From contig NZ_JADKYB010000010.1 of the NCBI RefSeq assembly GCF_016918855.1, positions 62,001 to 126,000 on the forward strand: a DNA stretch of 64,000 nucleotides, in the 5' to 3' direction. Shown piece by piece: positions 15,010 through 22,993 of the stretch. This stretch comes from Actinacidiphila acididurans. Lineage in GTDB: Bacteria > Actinomycetota > Actinomycetes > Streptomycetales > Streptomycetaceae. The notes beneath the pieces were generated by a model that was given only the letters and a program-made list of their open reading frames with translations, ran no database searches and was not told the origin of the DNA. Positions within the stretch are counted from its first letter, which is position 1, and every line of letters begins with the position of its first letter. The translations under genes were made by a program, and so were the position numbers.

Positions 15010-15782
15010 AAGCCACCAACAGGGCGCTGCGCGCCCGGGTCCGCCTGGCCGTCATCGGCATCGCCGCCGTCGCGGCCGTCACCCTCGGGGCGGTGGCCGC
15101 GGTCAACATGGGCGGCGGGCACGGCAAGGCGAACGCGAAGGACACCAAGAGCGCCGCGCCCACGGCGTCGGGCGCGACCACGGCCACGCCGTCCGCCCCG
15201 GCCAGGAAGCTGACGCCGGAGACATCGCCGCGGAAGGTCGCGCCGCTCAAGCCGCGCGAGGTGAAGCAGGGGATCGGCGTGGGATTCCCGCACACCGCGG
15301 TGGGCGCGGAGTCCGCGGCCATCAACTACTGGCAGGACCTGGACATCCTGGATGACGGGATCGCGCGCCAGCAGTGGACGCAGATCACCTCCAAGACCTC
15401 GCCCGGCATCGTGGACAAGCACGTGACCGATGTCCGCAAGGTCCGCGAGGGCCTGGGCCTGCCCCCTTCCGGCGGCACCCCGGCCGGGCTGTCCTTCACC
15501 GCCGTGGTCAAGGCCGCGCTGATGCGCAGCATGGACGATTCCGGGGACGTGATCGAGGTCTGGATGTTCTACGACCGGTACGCCACCCTCCCGGCGGACA
15601 AGGCGGCCGACAACGCGCCGCTGACCGACCAGGAGGACGACCTGATCCTGACGTGGGAGGACGGGGACTGGAAGGTCACCGAGGCGCCCCAGTACGTGGA
15701 CCACAAGTACGGCCCGGTCGCCTACGACCCGCACAGCACGTTCGCGTTCGATGACGGGTGGCGGGAGGTGGTCTCCCAGTGA
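15006..15782 (+). CDS. VirB8/TcpC-like transfer protein
   Basis: This 258-aa bitopic protein has a basic start, one membrane helix (LAVIGIAAVAAVTLGAVAAV), a serine/threonine/proline linker, and a folded exterior domain from about residue 95 (SAAINYWQDLDILDD to DDGWREVVSQ). The overall design matches VirB8/TcpC periplasmic scaffolds with an NTF2-like domain (YDRYATLP and LTWEDGDWKVTEAP strands). The assignment rests on topology and gene order more than on a specific motif. GTG 15006 overlaps the preceding stop. Confidence 0.6.
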   Translation: MKATNRALRARVRLAVIGIAAVAAVTLGAVAAVNMGGGHGKANAKDTKSAAPTASGATTATPSAPARKLTPETSPRKVAPLKPREVKQGIGVGFPHTAVGAESAAINYWQDLDILDDGIARQQWTQITSKTSPGIVDKHVTDVRKVREGLGLPPSGGTPAGLSFTAVVKAALMRSMDDSGDVIEVWMFYDRYATLPADKAADNAPLTDQEDDLILTWEDGDWKVTEAPQYVDHKYGPVAYDPHSTFAFDDGWREVVSQ

Positions 15783-17620
15783 GGCGCTTCCTGACCTGCC
15801 TGGCGGCGCTGGTCGCCGTGGTGTTCCTGGTGCTGGCGGCGCCGACTTCGGCCTTCGCCGACGCCGGCGCGAAGCCGCCGGGCCCGTACCCGCAGTCGAT
15901 CCAGCACGACAAGGACGTCGGCGACCAGATCGGCATCTCGAAGGCGACCGGCGAATACTGCGACGTCGACACCGACAAGACCGGCGACTGCCGCCCGCCG
16001 AAGGACTGCGACGACTTCCCCGCCCAGACCTCGGTGTGCGTCGGGGAAGGCAACGGCAGCCCCGCCGACGATGAGGAGCACCAGTACGAGGTCGGTCGGC
16101 TCCACCACTGGGAGCGGACGACCGACAAGAACCTGTCGAACTACAACAAGCTGAACGCCTTCCTCAACAAATGCGCTGTCACCGACAAAAGGGCGTTCCA
16201 GGACTGCTTCAACGAGGGCGTCCTCAAGTACCCGCCGCCCACGCCCAGCATCATGGATTGGGTCGGAGGCAAGGTCAGCAAGCTGGCCGCCGACGCGCTC
16301 CAGGAGGCAGCACAGGCCCTCGGACACTCGGTCGTCTGGCTGCTCAAGCAGTTCGCCGACGCCTTCAACAGCATGAGCACCATCCAGCTCGGGAAGACCG
16401 GCATCGGCCCCGTCATGGGCATCACCACCGGTCTCAGTGCCTTGGTGGCCACGTTCCTGATGCTGGTGCAGATGGGCAAGCTCGCCGTGTCGCAGCAGGG
16501 CGGCCCGCTGATCACCGCGATCACCGGCCTGGCCAAGTGGTGCGCGATCTTGGCCGTCTACGTCGTCGCCACACAGACCGCCCTGAACTGGAGCGACACC
16601 CTCAGCACAGCCATCACCAACCAAACCTTCGCCGGGGGCGGTTCCGGCACCGCCGATGCGACCGCGTCCATGCAGAAGCAGTTGGGAGCCCTGTTCAGCG
16701 GCCTGGTGGGCACCGACGGCGGCGCGGCCGCAGGCAGTGCCCTGATCACTGGCGGCGGCATCGCTTCCAGCGCGGTCGGCGTCGTCATCGTGATCAGCAT
16801 CCTGTGCATCCTGGCGATCGGCGCTCTGTGGGTCGAGATGCTGATGCGACAGGCCGGGATCATGATCCTGGTGGCCGTGATGCCGCTGGCCCTGTCCGGG
16901 CAGATGTCGGACGCCACCAAGGAGTGGTGGCCCAAGGCTAGGAACGCGCTGATCAGCCTCATCCTGATGAAGCCCGTCATCGTCCTGTGCTTCTCGATCG
17001 GCTTCAACGCGATGGCCGGCGCGGACGGCGTCCGCAACGTCCTGGTGGGGCTGCTGGTGTTCGTCATCGCCGGGTTCGCGTGGCCCGTGATCGCCAAGTT
17101 CATGACCTTCACCACGGTCGGCGCGGGCGCCGGCATGGCCTCGGGCCTGATGAGCAGCGCGGGCAGCTCCGTCACGTCCATGTTCGGCGGACAGCAGCCG
17201 TCGCTGGCCGGGGCCGGGAGCATCGGCGGAGGCGGCGGCTACACCAAGGCGCTGGAGGGCGAGAACAGCTCGCAGAGCGCGGCCGCGGAAGCCTCTGGCG
17301 GCGGTGGAGGCGGCGGCCGAGGCGGGTTCTTCAAGGGCCGGCCCGGCGGCAGCTTCATGAGCCAGGTCGGCGCCACGGTCGGGCTCGGGCTCCAGGCCGC
17401 CGCGATCGGCAAGGACACGGCAGAGAGCGGCCTGAGCAACGCGGCTGCCCACGGCGGACTCGACAGCCCGAACGCCGGCGGCCGCCATGTCGTCATCCCG
17501 CCGCGCGGCGGCGGCGCCCGGTCGGGAGGCTCCAGGACACCGGCCAGCCCCGCCCCGGCGACGCCGGCGGCCGAACCGCCGGTGATGCCGTCCTCCAGCG
17601 GCCCGAACGGAGGGAGCTGA
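15779..17620 (+). CDS. VirB6-like polytopic channel protein
   Basis: The 613-aa protein has a signal peptide (FLTCLAALVAVVFLVLAAP, then SAFADA). A cysteine-containing exterior domain follows, then about six membrane segments between residues 200 and 470 (for example SAVGVVIVISILCILAIGAL and ALISLILMKPVIVLCFSIGF). The C-terminus is glycine-rich (about 480-613) and would be cytoplasmic. This is the layout of actinobacterial VirB6/TrbL-type inner-membrane channel proteins. GTG 15779 overlaps the previous TGA, which rules out the longer frame from 15758. Confidence 0.7.
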   Translation: MRRFLTCLAALVAVVFLVLAAPTSAFADAGAKPPGPYPQSIQHDKDVGDQIGISKATGEYCDVDTDKTGDCRPPKDCDDFPAQTSVCVGEGNGSPADDEEHQYEVGRLHHWERTTDKNLSNYNKLNAFLNKCAVTDKRAFQDCFNEGVLKYPPPTPSIMDWVGGKVSKLAADALQEAAQALGHSVVWLLKQFADAFNSMSTIQLGKTGIGPVMGITTGLSALVATFLMLVQMGKLAVSQQGGPLITAITGLAKWCAILAVYVVATQTALNWSDTLSTAITNQTFAGGGSGTADATASMQKQLGALFSGLVGTDGGAAAGSALITGGGIASSAVGVVIVISILCILAIGALWVEMLMRQAGIMILVAVMPLALSGQMSDATKEWWPKARNALISLILMKPVIVLCFSIGFNAMAGADGVRNVLVGLLVFVIAGFAWPVIAKFMTFTTVGAGAGMASGLMSSAGSSVTSMFGGQQPSLAGAGSIGGGGGYTKALEGENSSQSAAAEASGGGGGGGRGGFFKGRPGGSFMSQVGATVGLGLQAAAIGKDTAESGLSNAAAHGGLDSPNAGGRHVVIPPRGGGARSGGSRTPASPAPATPAAEPPVMPSSSGPNGGS

Positions 17621-17622
17621 CC

Positions 17623-19152
17623 ATGGCATCCCAGTCCCAGCCCGCGACGTACGGCGGCTGGCAGTCCGAGCGCGTGGGGTTCATCGGCAACCTCAGCGGG
17701 CCGGGCTTCGTGCTGATGGCGGCCGCCACCGTCATCGCGCTCATGCCCGTCTACGCCCACTCCTGGCGCAGCGCGTTCATCGCGCTGCCCACCGCGGCGG
17801 TCCTGCTGCTCCTGGCCTTCGGGCGGGTGCTGGGGCTGTCCGCCGACCAGTGGATCGTCCTCTACGTAAGGCACCAGATCGCCGTGGCCACGAGCAAGAA
17901 CGTCTTCGTCAGCGGCCTGTTCGCCCCGCGCACCAAGGGCGGGGAGCAGCCGATGGATCTGCCGGGCCGCCTGGCCCGGCTCCGCATCCTGGAGGCCCCG
18001 GACGGGCTCGGCGCCACCATGGGCATTGTCCACAACCCGATTGAGAACACGTACACCGCGATCGCCCGCGTCAACGCGCCCGGGTTGGCGTTGATCGACA
18101 CGGAGAAGCAGAACGGCCGGGTGGCTGGGTGGGCTGCCTTCCTGCGCTCGCAGTGCGCGGAGGACGGCGCGATCACCCGGATCAGCGTCCACCAGCGCAG
18201 CCTGCCCGACGACGGCGCCGCGCTGCGGTCCTGGACCAGTCGCCACATCAGCGGCGAGGCGCCCGCGGCGTCCGTGCAGGTCCTGGACGAGCTGATGGAG
18301 GGCGCCGGTCCCGCGGTGACCGCCCGCGAGACGTATCTGTCCATCACGCTCAACTCCGGCCGCGCCCGGCTGGCAGTGCGGGGCGCCGGCGGCGGGCAGA
18401 CCGGCGCCGCCGCGGTGCTGGTCCGCGAGCTGGCCGCGATGCAGGGCACGCTCAGCAGCGCCGGACTGCACGTGACGAAGTGGCTGGACCCCCGCGATGT
18501 CGCCGCGATCATCCGCAGGGCGTTCGATCCGGAGGCCCAGCTCGCTCTCGCCGCCTCCAACGCCGCAGGGAAGGAGCCGGGCTGGACCGGCGTCGAGCCC
18601 GGTCTTGACCCGGGCCTCGCCGGACCGGCGGCCGCCGAAGCCGGGTGGGGCCTGTACCGGCACGACGGCGCGTGGACCGTCTCGTACCAGGTCCGCGGCT
18701 GGCCGCAGAGCGAGGTCTACGCGACCTTCCTCCAGCCGCTGCTGCGGCCGCGGGCCAACGCTCGCCGGTCGCTGTCCCTGGTGTACGAGCCGGTCGGGCC
18801 GTCGAAGGCGAGGTCGGACCTCGCCCGGGAGCGCACCCGCCGTGACGCCGCCCGGCAGCTCCGGGCCAAGACCGGCCGAGTGGAGTCCGAGGACGAACGC
18901 CGCGAGGCGGAGGCGGCCCGCGCGCAGGACGTCGCGCGGGCGTCGGGTCACGGCGTGGTCCGGCTGACGGCCGTCCTCGCGGTCACCGTGACGGACTACG
19001 AGCAGTTGGAGACGGCGTGCGCCGAACTCCAGGCGGACGCTTCGCAGGCCGGGCTGTACCTGCGCCGGGCGTGGGGGGCGCAGGACGATGCGTTCACCAT
19101 CGCTGCCTTGCCGCTGGGGCTTGGCCTGCCCGAGAGGCGGGTGGGGATCTAA
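17623..19152 (+). CDS. SCO6880-family type IV secretion protein
   Basis: The 509-aa product has two N-terminal membrane helices (FVLMAAATVIALMPVYAHSW and AFIALPTAAVLLLLAFG) and a cytoplasmic part without a P-loop. It matches the SCO6880/PrgI-type family found before VirB4 in actinobacterial conjugation operons, combining a VirB3-like membrane part with a VirB4 N-terminal-like domain (RISVHQRSLPDDGAALRSWT). The VirB4-like ATPase follows immediately: its ATG overlaps this stop by one base. A split VirB4, with membrane and ATPase parts on two genes, is inferred. Confidence 0.75.
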   Translation: MASQSQPATYGGWQSERVGFIGNLSGPGFVLMAAATVIALMPVYAHSWRSAFIALPTAAVLLLLAFGRVLGLSADQWIVLYVRHQIAVATSKNVFVSGLFAPRTKGGEQPMDLPGRLARLRILEAPDGLGATMGIVHNPIENTYTAIARVNAPGLALIDTEKQNGRVAGWAAFLRSQCAEDGAITRISVHQRSLPDDGAALRSWTSRHISGEAPAASVQVLDELMEGAGPAVTARETYLSITLNSGRARLAVRGAGGGQTGAAAVLVRELAAMQGTLSSAGLHVTKWLDPRDVAAIIRRAFDPEAQLALAASNAAGKEPGWTGVEPGLDPGLAGPAAAEAGWGLYRHDGAWTVSYQVRGWPQSEVYATFLQPLLRPRANARRSLSLVYEPVGPSKARSDLARERTRRDAARQLRAKTGRVESEDERREAEAARAQDVARASGHGVVRLTAVLAVTVTDYEQLETACAELQADASQAGLYLRRAWGAQDDAFTIAALPLGLGLPERRVGI

Positions 19153-20696
19153 TGGCCCTTCTCCGTCGCGCACCCAGCGATGACACGACGCTGACGGCCG
19201 CGCCGCTCGCCGAGCTGCTGGACGCCAGGGACCCCGTCCCGGCGCCGCCACCGCTCAGCGCCCGCGAGCAGCGCCGTGCCCGACTGCTGGAGGACCCCGA
19301 GCGGGCCATGCGCATCGCGCCCCGCAAGGGCTGGTCGTCCCCGTTCTCCGGGCGGGCCGCGAACACCGCCCGAGTGGAGGTCTACCGGGCCGACACCGAG
19401 CGCGCCAGCGGCATCTACCCGTTCCTGCACGCCGCGAGCCTGCCGCCAGTCGGCATCTACATCGGGTGGAACACCATGACCCAGGGGGCGTTCTCAGCGC
19501 ACCCGGCGGCGTGGGTCCAGGAGGGGCTGGTCACCAATCCCAACGTCATGATCACCGGCATCCCTGGCAGCGGGAAGTCGGCCCACATCAAGGCCCTGTG
19601 CTTCAGGTTGATGGCGCTGGGGCACCGCACGCTCATCGCTGGCGACGTGAAGGGCGAGTACCAGGCGCTGTGCGAGCACCTGGGCGTGGAGCCGGTGCGG
19701 CTCGGTCCCAGCCGGCCAGGACGGCTCAACCCGCTGGACGCCGGACCGCTGGGGGCCGGGCTGGACAACGCCTCCGGTGACGAGCTGGCCGCCAGGCTCA
19801 AGGAAATTCACCGTAGGCGCCTGACGCTGCTGAAGGCGCTGCTGGAGTTGCAGCTCCGCCGCACGATCGCTCCACAGGAGGAGGAGTGCCTCGATCTGGC
19901 CGTACGGGAGGTCACCGGGGAGCTGACCGGCAACACCACCCTGCGCACGCCCACCCTGCCCCTGGTCTACGAGAAGCTGAAAGACCCCACCGAGCTGATG
20001 GCCAGAGAACTGCGGGTGCGCGACGGCGACATCCAGCTCGCCCGCGAGCAGATGGCCAGCATCCGCTCCGCACTCGGCGGCATGATCACCGGGTACCTGG
20101 GCGGGCTGTTCGATGAGGAGACGTCCATCGGGCTGGACTGGTCGGCCCCGATCCAGAGCGTGGACATCAGCGCCTTGCAGCAGTACGGCGACGAAGTCGT
20201 GGCCATGGTGCTCACCTGCGTGTCGTCGTGGGCGCAGGCCGCCGTCGACCGGCCCGGCGAACGGCCCTGGATCGTCGTGCGTGACGAACTGTGGCGCCAG
20301 ATGCAGAGCGGCGGTGCCGCGATGGTGCGGAAGATTGACGCCGACCTTCGCCTGTCTCGCGCGACCGGCACCATCCAGGTCCTCGCCACGCACCGCCTGA
20401 GCGACTTCGAGCAGGTCGGTGCGGCCGGCAGCGAGGCCGTCGCCATCGCGCGGGACCTCATCGCGTCATGCGAGACGCGCATCCAACTCGCGCAGGACAC
20501 CCGGCCGCTCCAGATCACCCGCGAGGCGATCGGCCTCACGGACGCCGAGTGCGACCTGATCGGGTCGTGGGGCGCCGGTCAGCGTGGCAGGGCCTTGTGG
20601 AAGGTCGGCCGCGGCGGCGGCAGCCACGCCGTGCAGTTGGTGCTGAGCCAGACGGAGCGCGCCCTGTTCGAGACCGACGAACGGATGGTGGTGTGA
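19152..20696 (+). CDS. VirB4-like conjugation ATPase
   Basis: The 514-aa protein is the ATPase part of VirB4. Walker A is GIPGSGKS at residues 136-143, followed by LIAGDVKGEYQAL, a typical VirB4/TraC strand, and NPLDAG. Walker B is WIVVRDELWRQM near residue 374, and LATHRLSDFEQVGAAGS is the sensor region. It would energise assembly and substrate passage of the secretion channel. It overlaps its neighbours by one base on both sides, so tight co-translation is expected. Confidence 0.85.
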   Translation: MALLRRAPSDDTTLTAAPLAELLDARDPVPAPPPLSAREQRRARLLEDPERAMRIAPRKGWSSPFSGRAANTARVEVYRADTERASGIYPFLHAASLPPVGIYIGWNTMTQGAFSAHPAAWVQEGLVTNPNVMITGIPGSGKSAHIKALCFRLMALGHRTLIAGDVKGEYQALCEHLGVEPVRLGPSRPGRLNPLDAGPLGAGLDNASGDELAARLKEIHRRRLTLLKALLELQLRRTIAPQEEECLDLAVREVTGELTGNTTLRTPTLPLVYEKLKDPTELMARELRVRDGDIQLAREQMASIRSALGGMITGYLGGLFDEETSIGLDWSAPIQSVDISALQQYGDEVVAMVLTCVSSWAQAAVDRPGERPWIVVRDELWRQMQSGGAAMVRKIDADLRLSRATGTIQVLATHRLSDFEQVGAAGSEAVAIARDLIASCETRIQLAQDTRPLQITREAIGLTDAECDLIGSWGAGQRGRALWKVGRGGGSHAVQLVLSQTERALFETDERMVV

Positions 20697-22423
20697 TGGC
20701 TCAGGGAAGTGCGAGCGCGGTGGACGACAGCACGTTCCTCGCCGCGCTCGGCGCGGGCCTGGTCGTCTCGGTCGGCGCCGCGGTGATGCTGGCCGGGCCG
20801 GTCTGCGCCGTGTTCTCCGGCCACGGCTGGGCACACAGCACCGGCAGCAGCATCCCCGTCACCGTGGTGACTGCCCTGGCACACGGGCCCGCCGCCGCCT
20901 TCTCCCCCGCCGGGCCCAAGTGGCTGTTCTACGTGCTGGTCGTGCTGTTCGTCGCCGCCCTAGCCCTGCTCGCGACCAAGGCCATCTCACTCCTCAACCG
21001 TGGGAAGACCGGCGGGGCGCAGTGGGGCGGGAAGCAAGTGGAGTGCAAGCTGCAGGCGCCGGAGGACCCCGCCCGCCGGGCCAACCGCATCACGGCCGGC
21101 CGCGGTCTCGCCACGAAGAAGGTCGTCGCGGCCCAGCCCAACATCTCGGCGACCGTCTTCGGCGTGCCGGGCAGCTCGAAGACGACGGGCCTGGTCCTGC
21201 CGAACGCGGCGGAGTGGCAGGGGCCGCTGGTGGTGACCACGACCAAGGCCGCCGATCTCGACATCATCTACGCCCGCCGGCGGGCGCTCGGGCCGGTGTG
21301 GGTCATCGCCCCGGCCGGTATCCCCGGCCGGGCCACCCACCACTGGTCCCCCGTGGACTACTGCACCGATGCCAAGGCGGCCGATCGGATGGCGGCCTGG
21401 ATGGCGGAGGCGTCCTCTTCCGGCGACGACAAGAGGGCGGCGCCCTGGATCGACCAGGCCCGCAACGTGCTCAAGGGCGTGCTGCTGGCCAGCCACCTGT
21501 CCGGGGGCCGCATCAACGAGATGCGTCGCTGGCTCGGGTTGGGCAAGGACGCCGTCGACCACGTGCGCGCGGTCCTCCTGCAGCACGGCTACGCCGAGGT
21601 CGCCGAGGACTACTCCGGCCCCTGGCTGCGGCTGCACGAGGACGGCGTCGGGTCGGTCCAGTTCTCCTTGAACGTCCTCGCGCGGGTCTACGCCGACGAG
21701 GAGGTCCGGGAGACGTGCGCCAGCACCGACTTCACCGTCGAGCAGCTGCTCGACCTCAACGGAACCGTGTGCCTGATCGCGTCCGAGGCGGACGCCGAGC
21801 GGTTCGCTCCGCTGCTGACCAGCATCATCGCCAGCATCATCCACGGCGCCGAGGTGCGCTACAACACCACCGGCCGCCCGCTGGCCCCCTCCCTCGGGGT
21901 GATGGTGGACGAGGCCGGCAACATGCTGCGCTACCCCCGGCTGCCGAACATCCTGACCACCGGCCGCGGCGTGGGCATCAACGTCCTGACGGTGTGGCAC
22001 GACCTGTCACAGCTCCGGGACCGGCTCGGACAGCAGAAGGCCAACACCGTGCTCAGCGCCTCGGGCCTGCGGATGCTGCTGCCCGGCTGCGGAGACCTGG
22101 AGACCCTGCGGTACTTCTCCGGCCTCTACGGCCGCACCGAGCAGATGAAGACCAGCACCGGGCAGTCCAAGGGCGGGTTCAGCACGAACACCTCGCCCCA
22201 GGAGACCGACCTCGCGCCGATCCACTCCCTCCAGCAGCTCCCCGACTGCACCGCCATCGCGCAGTACAGCAACCTGCCGCCGATCAAGGTGAAGATGCGC
22301 CTGACCTTCCGCGACAAGGATCTGCGGCGGCTGCTCGCCGTGGCCGGTGACGACCAGGTCTCAGGCGTCGATCTGACCAAGGCGGAGCCGGCCGCCGCGG
22401 CGGCCGGGGGCACCGGTGAGTGA
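20696..22423 (+). CDS. VirD4/TraG-type coupling ATPase
   Basis: The 575-aa type IV coupling protein has two N-terminal membrane helices (FLAALGAGLVVSVGAAVMLA and WLFYVLVVLFVAALALLA). Walker A is GVPGSSKTTG at residues 156-165, then LVVTTTKAADLD, and Walker B is LGVMVDEAGNML near residue 401. The ILTTGRGVGINVLTVWHDLS segment is characteristic of VirD4/TraG. It would hand the relaxase-DNA complex to the channel. The length is normal for the family, and ATG 20696 shares one base with the preceding TGA. Confidence 0.85.
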   Translation: MAQGSASAVDDSTFLAALGAGLVVSVGAAVMLAGPVCAVFSGHGWAHSTGSSIPVTVVTALAHGPAAAFSPAGPKWLFYVLVVLFVAALALLATKAISLLNRGKTGGAQWGGKQVECKLQAPEDPARRANRITAGRGLATKKVVAAQPNISATVFGVPGSSKTTGLVLPNAAEWQGPLVVTTTKAADLDIIYARRRALGPVWVIAPAGIPGRATHHWSPVDYCTDAKAADRMAAWMAEASSSGDDKRAAPWIDQARNVLKGVLLASHLSGGRINEMRRWLGLGKDAVDHVRAVLLQHGYAEVAEDYSGPWLRLHEDGVGSVQFSLNVLARVYADEEVRETCASTDFTVEQLLDLNGTVCLIASEADAERFAPLLTSIIASIIHGAEVRYNTTGRPLAPSLGVMVDEAGNMLRYPRLPNILTTGRGVGINVLTVWHDLSQLRDRLGQQKANTVLSASGLRMLLPGCGDLETLRYFSGLYGRTEQMKTSTGQSKGGFSTNTSPQETDLAPIHSLQQLPDCTAIAQYSNLPPIKVKMRLTFRDKDLRRLLAVAGDDQVSGVDLTKAEPAAAAAGGTGE

Positions 22424-22949
22424 CGACGACCTGCCCGCCATCCCGGACGACTGGAACACACCTGCCGACCTGTGGCCGGCCGGCGACAGCGAAACACCGG
22501 CGGACTCCACCGTGCAGCGGTGGGTGTGGGCGGCCATGGAACCGGCCGAGCGCCGCGAGCGCATGCGTGAACTGGCCGTGTGGGTGGACTGGCTCCGCCG
22601 CACGCATGAACTGCACAACCAGGTGCCGGTGTGCTGGTACCGGCACCCGCCGGTGGTGGAGCACCTGACCGCGCTGTACGTCGGCTGGCTGCGCACCTAC
22701 GCCGGTGACCCGGGAACCGGCGTGAGCGAGGCCGACTGGATCAACACGCTGCACGGGTTCGTCCCGCGCTTGCAATTGGCGGCGTGCGCGGCCGGCACCC
22801 ACCAGTCGCCGCCACCCCCGCCCCCGGCGCCGCCGGCGGACGACGTGACGACGTTCCTGGCGACCTCGACGCACATGACCACCGCGGCCGTCCATCCGGC
22901 GGCCGCCGAACTGGCCCGGCGGGCCGCGGCCGCCGACCAGCCCCTGTAG
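22416..22949 (+). CDS. DUF4913-like transfer-region protein
   Basis: The 177-aa product has the DUF4913 pattern. A tryptophan-rich core reads VQRWVWAAMEPAERRERMRE, then VPVCWYRHPPVVEHLTALYV and GWLRTY, followed by WINTLHGFVPRL. A proline-rich linker and short tail follow. The family accompanies actinobacterial conjugation genes and its biochemical role is unknown. GTG 22416 overlaps the end of the coupling-protein gene. Confidence 0.6.
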   Translation: MSDDDLPAIPDDWNTPADLWPAGDSETPADSTVQRWVWAAMEPAERRERMRELAVWVDWLRRTHELHNQVPVCWYRHPPVVEHLTALYVGWLRTYAGDPGTGVSEADWINTLHGFVPRLQLAACAAGTHQSPPPPPPAPPADDVTTFLATSTHMTTAAVHPAAAELARRAAAADQPL

Positions 22950-22993
22950 CCGCTGGCTGATCGCCTGCGGCGCGACGGACCGAGGAGGGACGT

